From: VRUE01 sp036271315
GTDB taxonomy: Bacteria > Actinomycetota > Thermoleophilia > Solirubrobacterales > 70-9
Direction: 5' to 3'
DNA: 64,000 nucleotides
Assembly (NCBI GenBank): GCA_036271315.1
Contig: DATBAV010000043.1
Span: 17,170 to 81,169 of the forward strand
The translations under genes and the position numbers were made by a program. This document shows positions 16,193 through 23,824 of this stretch, in pieces. The notes beneath the pieces were generated by a model. It was not told where the DNA came from. It saw only the letters and a list, made by a program, of their open reading frames with translations, and made no database searches. The number at the start of each line of letters is the position of its first letter. Within the stretch, counting starts at the first letter, position 1.

Positions 16193-16972
16193 CTAGGTCG
16201 CGGACGCCTGAGCAGCCACTTGGCAGCTCGGGCACCAGTAGGTGGTGCGGTTGGCGTCGCCCTGGCCGCGGGAGCGGATCTGCGTCCCGCACCTGGGGCA
16301 GGGACGGCCGGAGCGCTTGTAGACGGCGCGGTCCTGGCGGCCCGCCTCGACCGCCTCGTGCATCAGGTCATGGGCAGCCTGGGCGACGTGGCGGAGCTGC
16401 TCGATGGGCACGTCGCCGACTCGCTGCCAAGGGTCGAGGCGGGCGGCGAAGCAGGCCTCGCTCTTGAAGATGTTGCCGATGCCGGCGACCAGGTGCTGGT
16501 CGAGCTGAGCGTCGCCGAGACTGCGGTCGGGGACGCTGGTGAGCGATCGGGCGATTTGCTCGGCGTCGAAGTCGGCCGCCAGGATGTCGGGGCCGAGGCG
16601 GGCGAGGACCGGGTCGCGGCGCACCGACTCCGCGCGCAGCAGCCGTAGGGTCGGCCCGCCGAACTGAACGGCTTCGGCCCGATCGGTCGAGAGCACCGCC
16701 CAGGCGGCGCCGACCGGCTTGCGCCAGGTCTCGCCGCGCCGGTAGGTGTGCCAAGAACCGCTCATGCCGAGGTGGCTGTGCAGGACCAGCTCGCCGAAGT
16801 GGAGCAGCAGGTGCTTGCCGTGGGCGCTGGCGCGCTCGAATGTGTGGCCGTCGAGGCGCTCGATCCGGACCGTCCGCCCGCGCGGGTTCGGGGCGCTGGC
16901 CTCGACGATGCCGCCGTCCAAAGTCGCTTCGATCCGTCGTGCCGCCCGCAGGATCGTGTCGCCCTCAGCCAC
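16193..16972 (-). CDS. nei: Fpg/Nei family DNA glycosylase with Ala in place of catalytic Pro2
   Basis: A 259-aa member of the Fpg/Nei base-excision glycosylase/AP-lyase family. Present are the catalytic-domain Lys (HGKHLLLHF), SHLGMSGSW, the helix-two-turn-helix GIGNIFKSEACF and the C-terminal zinc finger CPRCGTQIRS...YWCPSC. The N-terminus reads MAEGDTI rather than MPEGDTI: the codon after the GTG start (16970-16972) is GCT, and an in-frame TGA two codons upstream excludes an alternative start. The family uses the N-terminal Pro amine as nucleophile, so activity may be altered or lost. It lies 3 nt downstream of the BtrH-like gene. Confidence 0.9.
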   Translation of the reverse strand: MAEGDTILRAARRIEATLDGGIVEASAPNPRGRTVRIERLDGHTFERASAHGKHLLLHFGELVLHSHLGMSGSWHTYRRGETWRKPVGAAWAVLSTDRAEAVQFGGPTLRLLRAESVRRDPVLARLGPDILAADFDAEQIARSLTSVPDRSLGDAQLDQHLVAGIGNIFKSEACFAARLDPWQRVGDVPIEQLRHVAQAAHDLMHEAVEAGRQDRAVYKRSGRPCPRCGTQIRSRGQGDANRTTYWCPSCQVAAQASAT

Positions 16973-16975
16973 CGC

Positions 16976-17941
16976 TCAGGCCAGGGTGGTCCAGAGTCGC
17001 TGCTCGGCTTCGAAGACCCGGTGGGCCTTGACGTCGATTTCGCGCCAGAGGCCAGGCTCGGGATCGTCGCGCTCGCTGGCGGCATGGAAGGCGCCGGCCA
17101 GCTCGGTCCAGCGCGCGGCTGCCTCGGCGGCCAGCGGCGCCTCGGCGCGCCCCGCCTCCTCGAGGAAGCGCGAATACATAAGGCGGAAGGCGCCGCCGCC
17201 GGTGCCGCGGCGCTCGATCACCTGGTAGCCGAAGCGGGCGCACCACTGCCAGTCCCCGGCGAGCTCGGGCCAGTTGCCCGCCTCCTTGGCCAGGCGCTCG
17301 ACCGCGCCGAGGCCGGAGAACTCGCCGAACTCCGAGGCGACCATCGCCTGGGCGGCGCGATTGATCGCCGCCGGGATCGCCGCGCGCAGCTGCTCCTGCG
17401 TCACCCCACCCGAGGCGGTGAACATATGGCCGGAGAGGGGATAGGCGGGGTGGCCGCTGTGGCGCGCCTTGTCGAGGTCCTCCAGCCGCGTCGTCGTCTG
17501 CAGCTGCTCGAAACCGGTGTCGGAGAGGTGTGCGTACTGCTCGTCGTAGCCGGCCAGGACCACGGCGTGGCCGGGGAAGTGGGCCGAGTTGCCGTAGTGG
17601 TCGAGGTAATAGAGGTCGGTGAGCAGCAGCACCGGGTTGCCGGCGTCGACCTCCTCGCGTGCCACCTCCCAGGCGCCGTCGTCGCCCTGCTCGAAGGTGC
17701 GCAGCTCCAGCGCCGCCCCGGTCAGCTGGTCGAAGTTCTCCTCCAGCCGCGCCGTGCGGCCGTTGAACCAGCGGGTCGGCGAGGCGTCGTCGAGGACCAC
17801 GTAGTAGAAGCAGGCGCCGGCGCCGAGCCCGAACGCCATCTCCTCACTGATCTCGACGCCGTGGAAGCCAAGCAGATTGCGCAGGGCGGTCGAGCCGCAG
17901 TGGTGACCGGGCGTGTGGACGTAGCCGGGGACCGAGGGCAT
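16976..17941 (-). CDS. BtrH_N/DUF4872-type cysteine-peptidase-like protein
   Basis: A 321-aa protein with an N-terminal BtrH-like domain: HHCGSTALRNLLGFHG contributes the presumed catalytic Cys, FPGHAVVLAGYDE the His, and LSDTGFEQL a downstream Asp. A helical DUF4872-like C-terminal domain follows. In butirosin biosynthesis BtrH is an acyltransferase moving an acyl chain from a carrier protein to the aminoglycoside; here no carrier protein or biosynthetic cluster is adjacent, so the substrate is unknown. The ATG at 17941 was chosen because further upstream the frame is antisense to the PAP2 gene. The 37-bp divergent gap must hold both promoters. Confidence 0.8.
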   Translation of the reverse strand: MPSVPGYVHTPGHHCGSTALRNLLGFHGVEISEEMAFGLGAGACFYYVVLDDASPTRWFNGRTARLEENFDQLTGAALELRTFEQGDDGAWEVAREEVDAGNPVLLLTDLYYLDHYGNSAHFPGHAVVLAGYDEQYAHLSDTGFEQLQTTTRLEDLDKARHSGHPAYPLSGHMFTASGGVTQEQLRAAIPAAINRAAQAMVASEFGEFSGLGAVERLAKEAGNWPELAGDWQWCARFGYQVIERRGTGGGAFRLMYSRFLEEAGRAEAPLAAEAAARWTELAGAFHAASERDDPEPGLWREIDVKAHRVFEAEQRLWTTLA

Positions 17942-17978
17942 GACGGGATACTGACCTACCGGCTTATCCTGCGCGCCG

Positions 17979-18473
17979 ATGCACGAAGCCGATCTCAAGC
18001 TGCTGCGCCTGATGCGGACCCGCGGCCACTCGCCCGGACTGGAGTCAGCTGCGAAGGCGCTGGGCAAGGCCGGCAACAATGGCGCGGTCTGGGTCGTGCT
18101 CGGGATTGCGCTGGCGTTGCTCGACCCCGAGCGGCGCGAATCGTGGTTGATCTGCGCCGCGCTCGGGCCGATAGCGATCGGGCTCAACTACGGGATCAAG
18201 CTGCTGGTCAAGCGCCCGCGCCCGGTGCTCGAGGGTCTGCCGCCGCTCGGTGGCGCGCCCAGCTCGCTCAGCTTCCCCTCCGCCCACGCCCTCTCCTCCT
18301 TCGCGGTGGCGACGGCGATGTTTCGGGTCGATCCGGCCACGGCGGGCGCCCTCGTCGTCGCCTTGGTCATCTCGCTCGGCCGGCCCTACCTCGGCATGCA
18401 CTACCCATCCGACGTCCTCGTCGGTGCCCTGCTCGGCATCATCCTCGGATTGCTTGTTCCACTTTCCATATGA
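17979..18473 (+). CDS. PAP2 family membrane phosphatase
   Basis: A 164-aa membrane phosphatase with about five hydrophobic segments and the three PAP2 motifs: KLLVKRPRP, FPSAHALSSFA and GRPYLGMHYPSDV. Such enzymes dephosphorylate lipid or polyprenyl phosphates; small actinobacterial members include the decaprenyl-phosphoryl-phosphoribose phosphatase. The exact substrate cannot be read from the sequence. It is transcribed away from the BtrH-like gene and towards ychF, with repeat E in the 91-bp intergenic space. Confidence 0.88.
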   Translation: MHEADLKLLRLMRTRGHSPGLESAAKALGKAGNNGAVWVVLGIALALLDPERRESWLICAALGPIAIGLNYGIKLLVKRPRPVLEGLPPLGGAPSSLSFPSAHALSSFAVATAMFRVDPATAGALVVALVISLGRPYLGMHYPSDVLVGALLGIILGLLVPLSI

Positions 18474-18484
18474 GCAGTGAGAGA

Positions 18485-18559
18485 GCCGCCCCCGGACGCG
18501 GAAGTGGGGGGCCATCCATATCTGATTCTCTGGCCCCCCACGAGAGCAGAGGAGGCGGC
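18485..18559. repeat. Palindromic repeat E (family E/G), leader of ychF
   Basis: A 75-nt element built as outer stem GCCGCC/GGCGGC, an asymmetric internal loop, a perfect 11-bp inner stem (18504-18514 with 18531-18541) and a conserved apical loop TCCATATCTGATTC. Repeat G inside ileS has the same frame, loop and internal-loop bases almost unchanged, while its 11-bp inner stem differs at several paired positions on both sides. The right half contains AGAGGAGG, which lies about 10 nt before the ychF ATG and serves as its Shine-Dalgarno. Confidence 0.9.
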
Positions 18560-18564
18560 GTTAT

Positions 18565-19638
18565 ATGAAGATCGGGATCGTCGGGCTGCCCAACGCGGGT
18601 AAGTCGACCCTCTTCAACGCGCTGACCGAGGGCGGGGCGCAGACCGGCGACTACCCCTTCACGACGATCGAGCCCAACGTGGCGATCGCCGAGGTGCCCG
18701 ATGAGCGGCTCGAACAGGTCGCCGCGACACTCAAGTCCTCCAAGCTCGAACCGGCGACGATCGCCTTCCACGACATCGCCGGCCTGGTCAAGGGCGCCTC
18801 GGAGGGGGAGGGGTTGGGCAATCAGTTCCTCGCCTCGATCCGCGAGACCGACGCGATCTGCCACGTCGTCCGCTGCCACGCCGACTCCGGCGTACCGCAC
18901 CCCGACGGCCGCGTCGACCCCCTGGCCGACATCGAGACGATCGAGACCGAGCTGATCCTCTCCGACTACGAGCAGGCCGAGCGCCGCCTGCACCGGGTCG
19001 GCAAGGGCGCCAAGTCGGGCGACGCCGAGGCGATCGCCGAGCGCGACTGGCTCGAGCAGGTTGTCGCGGCGCTGGCGGAGGGCAAGCCGGCCCGCTCGAT
19101 TCCGGTTCCCGACGCGGCGGCGCACGGCCCGCGCAACCTGCAGGCGCTGACCTCGAAGCCGATCCTCTACGTCGCCAACGTCGACGAGGGCGACGCCGAG
19201 CCGCCGCAGGCCGTCGCCGATCACGCGGCCGCGGTCGGCGCCGGGGTGGTTGCGGTCAGCGCCCGGATCGAGGGCGAGCTGGCCGAGCTCGACCCGGCGG
19301 AAGCGGAGGAAATGCGCGAGTCCTACGGCGTCGAGGGCTCGGGCCTGGCCCGCCTCATCCGCGCCGCCTATGACCTGCTCGACCTGCTCACCTTCTTCAC
19401 TGCCGGCGAGGGCAAGGAGGCGGTCGCCCGCCCGATCCCGCGCGGCTCGACCGCCTGGGAGGCAGCGGGCACGATTCACACCGAGATCCAGGACGCCTTC
19501 ATCAAGGCAGAAGCGATCGGCTGGCAGGAGCTGGTCGAGTGCGGCGGCTACGCGCGGGCCCGAGACAAGGGCCTGCTGCGGATCGAGGGCCGCGATTACG
19601 TCGTCCGCGACGGCGACGTGATCACGATCAAGGTTTAG
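18565..19638 (+). CDS. ychF: Redox-regulated ATPase YchF (OLA1 family)
   Basis: A 357-aa Obg-like P-loop ATPase associated with ribosomes and stress responses. G1 is GLPNAGKSTLFNAL, G3 HDIAGLVKGASEGEGLGNQF, and the altered G4 reads VANVDEGD, as expected for an enzyme that prefers ATP. A TGS domain at the C-terminus includes LLTFFTAGEGKEAVARPIP. The ATG at 18565 has its ribosome-binding site inside palindromic repeat E. A TetR-family operon follows. Confidence 0.96.
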   Translation: MKIGIVGLPNAGKSTLFNALTEGGAQTGDYPFTTIEPNVAIAEVPDERLEQVAATLKSSKLEPATIAFHDIAGLVKGASEGEGLGNQFLASIRETDAICHVVRCHADSGVPHPDGRVDPLADIETIETELILSDYEQAERRLHRVGKGAKSGDAEAIAERDWLEQVVAALAEGKPARSIPVPDAAAHGPRNLQALTSKPILYVANVDEGDAEPPQAVADHAAAVGAGVVAVSARIEGELAELDPAEAEEMRESYGVEGSGLARLIRAAYDLLDLLTFFTAGEGKEAVARPIPRGSTAWEAAGTIHTEIQDAFIKAEAIGWQELVECGGYARARDKGLLRIEGRDYVVRDGDVITIKV

Positions 19639-19663
19639 CCCAGCGGCGAAGCGAGCGAGAATT

Positions 19664-19704
19664 TGACATAGCGAGCGTTATCTATAAAACTGACCGCTAT
19701 GTCA
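19664..19704 (+). promoter_or_regulatory. Possible promoter and autoregulatory operator of the TetR gene
   Basis: A perfect 10-bp inverted repeat, TGACATAGCG at 19664-19673 and CGCTATGTCA at 19695-19704, encloses the region between a TTGACA-like -35 (19663-19668) and the tetR start codon (19699). A TATAAA sequence at 19683-19688 could serve as -10, with rather short spacing. Inverted repeats overlapping the promoter of a tetR-type gene are commonly the regulator's own operator; this assignment is inference. Confidence 0.5.
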
Positions 19705-20349
19705 GATGGCGATGCACCCCGTTCCTCCCTACGCGACGAGCAGAAGGCCCTCACCCGCAAACGCCTCATCGACGCGGCCGAATCGGTCTTTGCCAGCAGC
19801 GGCTATCACGGCGCCTCGGTTGGAGAGATCGCTCGCGAGGCCGGTGCGACGACCGGGGCGCTGTACGCCAACTTCGCCGGCAAGGAGGACCTCTTCCTCG
19901 CCCTCTTCGAGGAGCGGATCGCCGCCGACGTGGGGGAGTACTCGGAGATCGTCGCCGGCGGGGAGACCCTCGAGGAGCAGGCACGCGGGGCGGGGGATCG
20001 CTGGATGGAGATCCTGCGCGAGCGCCCGGATTACTTCCCGCTGCTGATCGAGTTTTGGTCCTACGCGATCCGCGAGCCGCAGCTCCGCGAGCGCCTTGCC
20101 ACGCGCTTCGCCGCCTTGCGCTCCGGCAGCGCTCAAGTGGCCGCTGAGGCGGCCGAGCGTTGGGGCCTCTCGGCGGGCGCGGCCGAGGCAGGCGAGCACC
20201 TCGGTCTCTTCATCAACGCACTCGGCAACGGGCTCGCACTCGAGAAGCTGGTCGACCCCGATTCGGTTCCCGACTCGATCTACGGCGAGTTCCTCGCGCT
20301 CATCTTTCGCGCCTTCGAGGCGCTCGTGCACGAGGCCGAGGCGGCCTGA
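19699..20349 (+). CDS. TetR family transcriptional regulator
   Basis: A 216-aa regulator. The N-terminal helix-turn-helix includes RLIDAAESVFASSGYHGAS, VGEIAREAGA and TTGALYANFAGKEDLF, the canonical TetR DNA-binding domain; the rest is an all-helical ligand-binding region of unknown effector. It is first in a tight plus-strand operon with an acetyltransferase (2 nt later) and a membrane protein, which are its likely targets. A perfect inverted repeat overlaps its promoter and start codon. Confidence 0.92.
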   Translation: MSDGDAPRSSLRDEQKALTRKRLIDAAESVFASSGYHGASVGEIAREAGATTGALYANFAGKEDLFLALFEERIAADVGEYSEIVAGGETLEEQARGAGDRWMEILRERPDYFPLLIEFWSYAIREPQLRERLATRFAALRSGSAQVAAEAAERWGLSAGAAEAGEHLGLFINALGNGLALEKLVDPDSVPDSIYGEFLALIFRAFEALVHEAEAA

Positions 20350-20351
20350 AG

Positions 20352-20954
20352 ATGGACGGCCCGCGTCGCGCGGTTAAGGCGGACGCGGCTCGCCTGGAGG
20401 TCGTGATGGCGAAGGCCTTTCACGACGATCCGGTGATCGGTTGGCTGTTGCCGGATGCGGGCAGAAGGCCGGCGCGCCTGCGGCGCTTCTTTGGGATCGA
20501 GCTGCGCCATCTGGCCCTGGCGCGTGGCTGTGTCTGGACCACGAGCGATCTCAGCGCCGCGGCGCTAGTGCTGCCGCCAGGGAGATGGCGGGTGCCGCTG
20601 TTCGCGACCCTGCGCGAGGGCCGTGCTTTCGGCGCTGGCCTGGGCAGGGCGGCGAGGCTTGGGATGGCGATGGAGTGGCGCCACGCGCGCGAGGTGCGAG
20701 GGCCGCACTACTACGTCCGCGATGTCGGGGTGCTCCCGGAGATGCAGGGGAGGGGCCTTGGCAGCGCCCTGATGGCTCCGACCCTGGAGCTCTGCGACCG
20801 CGAAGGTTTGCCCGCCTACCTTGAGGCCTCGAGCGAGCGCAGTGCTGCCCTCTATGAGCGCCTTGGCTTCGAGCACCTCGCGCAGCTGAGCGTCCTCGGC
20901 GGCCCGCTGTTGCGGCTGATGCTGCGGCCGCCTGCTAACGGCGACGCGTCGTGA
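20352..20954 (+). CDS. GNAT family N-acetyltransferase
   Basis: A 200-aa acetyltransferase with the acetyl-CoA motif VGVLPEMQGRGLGSALMAP (motif A, Q-x-x-G-x-G/A) and the C-terminal motif B LEASSERSAALYERLGFEH. It transfers an acetyl group from acetyl-CoA to an unidentified amine. The ATG at 20352 lies two bases after the tetR stop, and its own stop overlaps the next gene's GTG, so the three genes are co-translated. A TetR-controlled GNAT beside a membrane protein would fit a detoxification role, but that is inference. Confidence 0.85.
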   Translation: MDGPRRAVKADAARLEVVMAKAFHDDPVIGWLLPDAGRRPARLRRFFGIELRHLALARGCVWTTSDLSAAALVLPPGRWRVPLFATLREGRAFGAGLGRAARLGMAMEWRHAREVRGPHYYVRDVGVLPEMQGRGLGSALMAPTLELCDREGLPAYLEASSERSAALYERLGFEHLAQLSVLGGPLLRLMLRPPANGDAS

Positions 20955-21625
20955 GCGACGGGGTCAAGCTCGCCGGACTTGCCGGCCTGTTCAGCATCGC
21001 GCTTGGAATCGTTGCCCTGCCCGTCGATCAGATGTGGACGTTTCCGGGGACAGGCGCGACGGCGGGCGAGGTGGCGGCCTTTGCGCGGGAAAACCGTCCG
21101 GAGCTGTTCGTCGCCATGGCCCTCAACACGATCGCGGTGGGGCTCTGGCTCGTCTTCGGCGCCGGCGTGTGGTTGCGCCTGCGGCAGTTTGCCAGCGGCG
21201 AGAGCATTCTCCCGGCCTGCTTCCTGGCCGGCCTGGTCGGCTTCGTCACGCTTCTGCTTGCCGGTTTCACGGTTTTCTTCCTGCTCGTCTACCTGGCTCC
21301 GGCAGCGCCCGAGCCGCGGCTGCTCTACGACCTCTCCTTCGCGCTCCTCGCCGTGTCCGGAATTCCCACCGCCCTGGCGCTCGGCTCGTACGCGGCGCTG
21401 GCTTTCCAGCCCAACCCCCTGCCCCGTTGGACCGCCTGGCTGGCGACTCTGGCCGCCCTGGCGCACCTCCTTCTGATCGCCTCGCTGGCGATCAGAAGCG
21501 GGTTCTTCTCGCTCGATGGAGGGGTGACGATCGCGATTCCCGCCACGCTGTTTGCTTGGATCGCCGGCATGAGCTCGGTGATGGCGATGAGCCCTCGCTC
21601 TGTCGGCCCGAAATCGACCATCTAG
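20951..21625 (+). CDS. Polytopic membrane protein of unknown function
   Basis: A 224-aa protein with about six hydrophobic segments, among them LAGLAGLFSIALGIVAL, ELFVAMALNTIAVGLWLVF, FLAGLVGFVTLLLAGFTVFF and an IAIPATLFAWIAGMSSV segment near the end. It resembles DUF4386-type actinobacterial membrane proteins in layout, without a motif that proves it. The GTG start overlaps the acetyltransferase stop (GTGA), placing it in the TetR operon. Confidence 0.75.
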   Translation: MSDGVKLAGLAGLFSIALGIVALPVDQMWTFPGTGATAGEVAAFARENRPELFVAMALNTIAVGLWLVFGAGVWLRLRQFASGESILPACFLAGLVGFVTLLLAGFTVFFLLVYLAPAAPEPRLLYDLSFALLAVSGIPTALALGSYAALAFQPNPLPRWTAWLATLAALAHLLLIASLAIRSGFFSLDGGVTIAIPATLFAWIAGMSSVMAMSPRSVGPKSTI

Positions 21626-21634
21626 GGTTTCGCT

Positions 21635-22624
21635 ATGGACGAAGGCGCGCGCTTCGGTGGCGTGGCGGCAAAGGCCGGCCACTACGAGAGCTTCTACATC
21701 AAGGCCTGCCGGCCCGGCGGGGGACAGGGGATCTGGATCCGCCACACCGTCCACAAGCGTCCCCGCGCCGAGCCCAACGCCTCGATCTGGTTCTGCCTCT
21801 TCGACCGCGAGGCCGACGGACCGCGGGCGACCAAGGTCACCGTGCCGGCCGAAAAGCTCTCGGCCCCGGTCGGTTTATGGATCAGGGTCGACAAAACCGA
21901 GATCGGCCCCGGGCATGCCAGCGGCTGGATCGCGACTGAGGCGCTCAGCGCCAGTTGGGAGCTCAGCTTCGGCGGCGACGCCGAGCCCTGCAAGTACCTG
22001 CCGGCCGACTGGCTCTACGAGGCGCCCGTGCCGCGGACCAAGTTCGTCGCCCCGTTCCCCAACGCCAGCTTCAAGGGCCGGCTCGAGATCGACGGCGAGG
22101 CAATCGAGCTCGAGGACTGGCCCGGCATGATCGGCCACAACTGGGGCAGCGAGCACGCCGAGCGCTGGGTCTGGCTGGAGGGGACGGGCTTCGTCGAGGA
22201 CCCCTCGATCTACTTCGACGCCGGCGCCGCCCGGGTCCAGGTCGGGCCGTGGAGAACGCCCTGGCTGCCTTCGGGGATGCTGGTGCTCGACGGCGAGGCG
22301 CACCGGCTCGGCGGCTTCGGCCAGATCCGCTCCGCTTCGATCAAGGCGGAGCCGGGCGCCTGCGAGTTCACCCTGCCGGGCCGCGACATCGTCGTCCGCG
22401 GCCGGGTCAGCGCTCCCCAAAAGGACTTCGTCGGCTGGGTCTACGCCGACCCCAAGGGCCCCGAGCATCACACCCTCAACTGCTCGGTCTCCGACCTCGA
22501 GCTGACCGTCGAACGCCCCGCGCTGCCGGCCCGCCGGCTCACCCTCAGCGCCGGTGCCGCCTATGAGTTCGGCATGCGCGAGACCGACCACGGCGTCCCG
22601 ATCCAGCCCTATCCGGACGGCTAG
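21635..22624 (+). CDS. AttH/CrtC/tocopherol-cyclase-like (double lipocalin) protein
   Basis: A 329-aa soluble, beta-rich protein. The central IGHNWGSEHAERWVWLEG resembles the HNWG-type signature in the CrtC (carotenoid 1,2-hydratase), AttH and tocopherol cyclase lipocalin-like superfamily, and the repeated strand-turn pattern along the protein fits two lipocalin domains. These families act on or carry large hydrophobic ligands. The substrate here is unknown and the family call is by motif only. It starts 9 nt after the membrane protein gene and could be the last gene of the TetR operon. Its TAG stop overlaps the TAG of the convergent SpoIID gene in a shared CTAG. Confidence 0.65.
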   Translation: MDEGARFGGVAAKAGHYESFYIKACRPGGGQGIWIRHTVHKRPRAEPNASIWFCLFDREADGPRATKVTVPAEKLSAPVGLWIRVDKTEIGPGHASGWIATEALSASWELSFGGDAEPCKYLPADWLYEAPVPRTKFVAPFPNASFKGRLEIDGEAIELEDWPGMIGHNWGSEHAERWVWLEGTGFVEDPSIYFDAGAARVQVGPWRTPWLPSGMLVLDGEAHRLGGFGQIRSASIKAEPGACEFTLPGRDIVVRGRVSAPQKDFVGWVYADPKGPEHHTLNCSVSDLELTVERPALPARRLTLSAGAAYEFGMRETDHGVPIQPYPDG

Positions 22625-23745
22625 CCCGCGACCTTCTGGAAGCTCATCCAGGTGCTGTAGCCGCCGAGCGCGACCTCGAGCTGTTCGCCGCTCACCGTGG
22701 TCACCCCGCCGGTGCCGATCAGCTTGGCGGCGACGATCCGCGGCGAGACGCCGCGTTTGACGATCACCACCTGCTTCAGCTTGCCGTCGAGGTAGCCGCC
22801 TAGCTTGGCGCTGATTTCGGGGCCGGAGAATTTGAGCGTCCAGTCGTGCAGCGGGCAGTAGTAGTCGTAGGGGTCGGGGACCCCGGTCAGATAGGGGATG
22901 GCCGGGCCGCCGAAGACGTTCTGGATGCTCTCGGTGTAGCCGCCCGAGCAGGCGGAGAAGTAGGTCTCGACGATCTTGCCGCCGTAGGTGACGACCTGGC
23001 CCCTGGTTGCTTCGGTCGCGGCGTTGGTCGTCGCGGTCTCGCTGGAGAGGCCGTCGTAGACCTGGCTGCGGGTGTCGTCGTAGAGGTCGAAGCCGTTGCC
23101 GCCGACCCCTGCGGTGAGGGCGAAGGAGCGCGACTCGATCGCCTGCGCCTGCAGCTCGGCCGCCGGCCAGGAGGGCGGCGACTCGTTGGGGACCACGCCC
23201 TTGACGTACTGCTCGACCGGCAGCGCGTTGATCACGTTGAGCGAGCCCGCCTCGCTTTCGGTCGGCACCGATTCGAGCACGCCGCGGTAGGTGCCGATGC
23301 CGGCGATCGCGATCTTGCCCCTGCCGGCGGCGCGCAGCTTGGTCCCGCAATCCGCCAGCGGCTTGCCGGCGGAGCTGCGCAGCTTCACGTGGGTGCCGTC
23401 GCGGTGCGCCTCGTAGGTGCGAGCTGGGTCGAGGGCGACGCCGCAGGCGCTGGTTGCGGCGCTGAAGCCGATGTCGCCGGGCGAGATGTCGAGCAGGACG
23501 CGGACGATCCGCGTTCCCTCGATCTGGCTGATCGAGCTGCCCTGGTAGTAGTGGGCGAGGATGAAGCGGTAGTCCTTGCCGTGCAGGGCGTAGCCGTAGG
23601 CGCCGTACTGGCTGACCCCGACCCCGTGGCCGAAGCCATGGCCGCGCACCACCCAGTTGACGCTGGCGCGCGCGGCGGGCGCCAGGGCGAGCAGCGCCAT
23701 GCAGAGGCCGAGAAAGAGTCGCAGGGCTTTGCGCTGGGTAAGCAT
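22621..23745 (-). CDS. Secreted SpoIID/LytB domain protein
   Basis: A 374-aa exported protein. The signal peptide is LFLGLCMALLALAPAARA (about residues 8-25). Just after it stands RGHGFGHGVGVSQYGAYGYA, normally the C-terminal signature of SpoIID-type lytic transglycosylases, here at the N-terminus of the mature protein. The NALPVEQYVKGVVPNE and QAQAIESRSFAL motifs, including the catalytic-type Glu, follow later, so the usual order appears circularly shifted. SpoIID proteins cleave denuded glycan strands of peptidoglycan; the domain also occurs in non-sporulating actinobacteria. The ATG at 23745 was preferred to a TTG at 23757. Confidence 0.87.
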   Translation of the reverse strand: MLTQRKALRLFLGLCMALLALAPAARASVNWVVRGHGFGHGVGVSQYGAYGYALHGKDYRFILAHYYQGSSISQIEGTRIVRVLLDISPGDIGFSAATSACGVALDPARTYEAHRDGTHVKLRSSAGKPLADCGTKLRAAGRGKIAIAGIGTYRGVLESVPTESEAGSLNVINALPVEQYVKGVVPNESPPSWPAAELQAQAIESRSFALTAGVGGNGFDLYDDTRSQVYDGLSSETATTNAATEATRGQVVTYGGKIVETYFSACSGGYTESIQNVFGGPAIPYLTGVPDPYDYYCPLHDWTLKFSGPEISAKLGGYLDGKLKQVVIVKRGVSPRIVAAKLIGTGGVTTVSGEQLEVALGGYSTWMSFQKVAG

Positions 23746-23824
23746 CTCTCGGGTCAACAGATTCGCCTTGCGCGAGTAGCGGCCTGCTCTAGGCTGAAAT
23801 CAAGCGACCAAAGAGGAGACCAGC

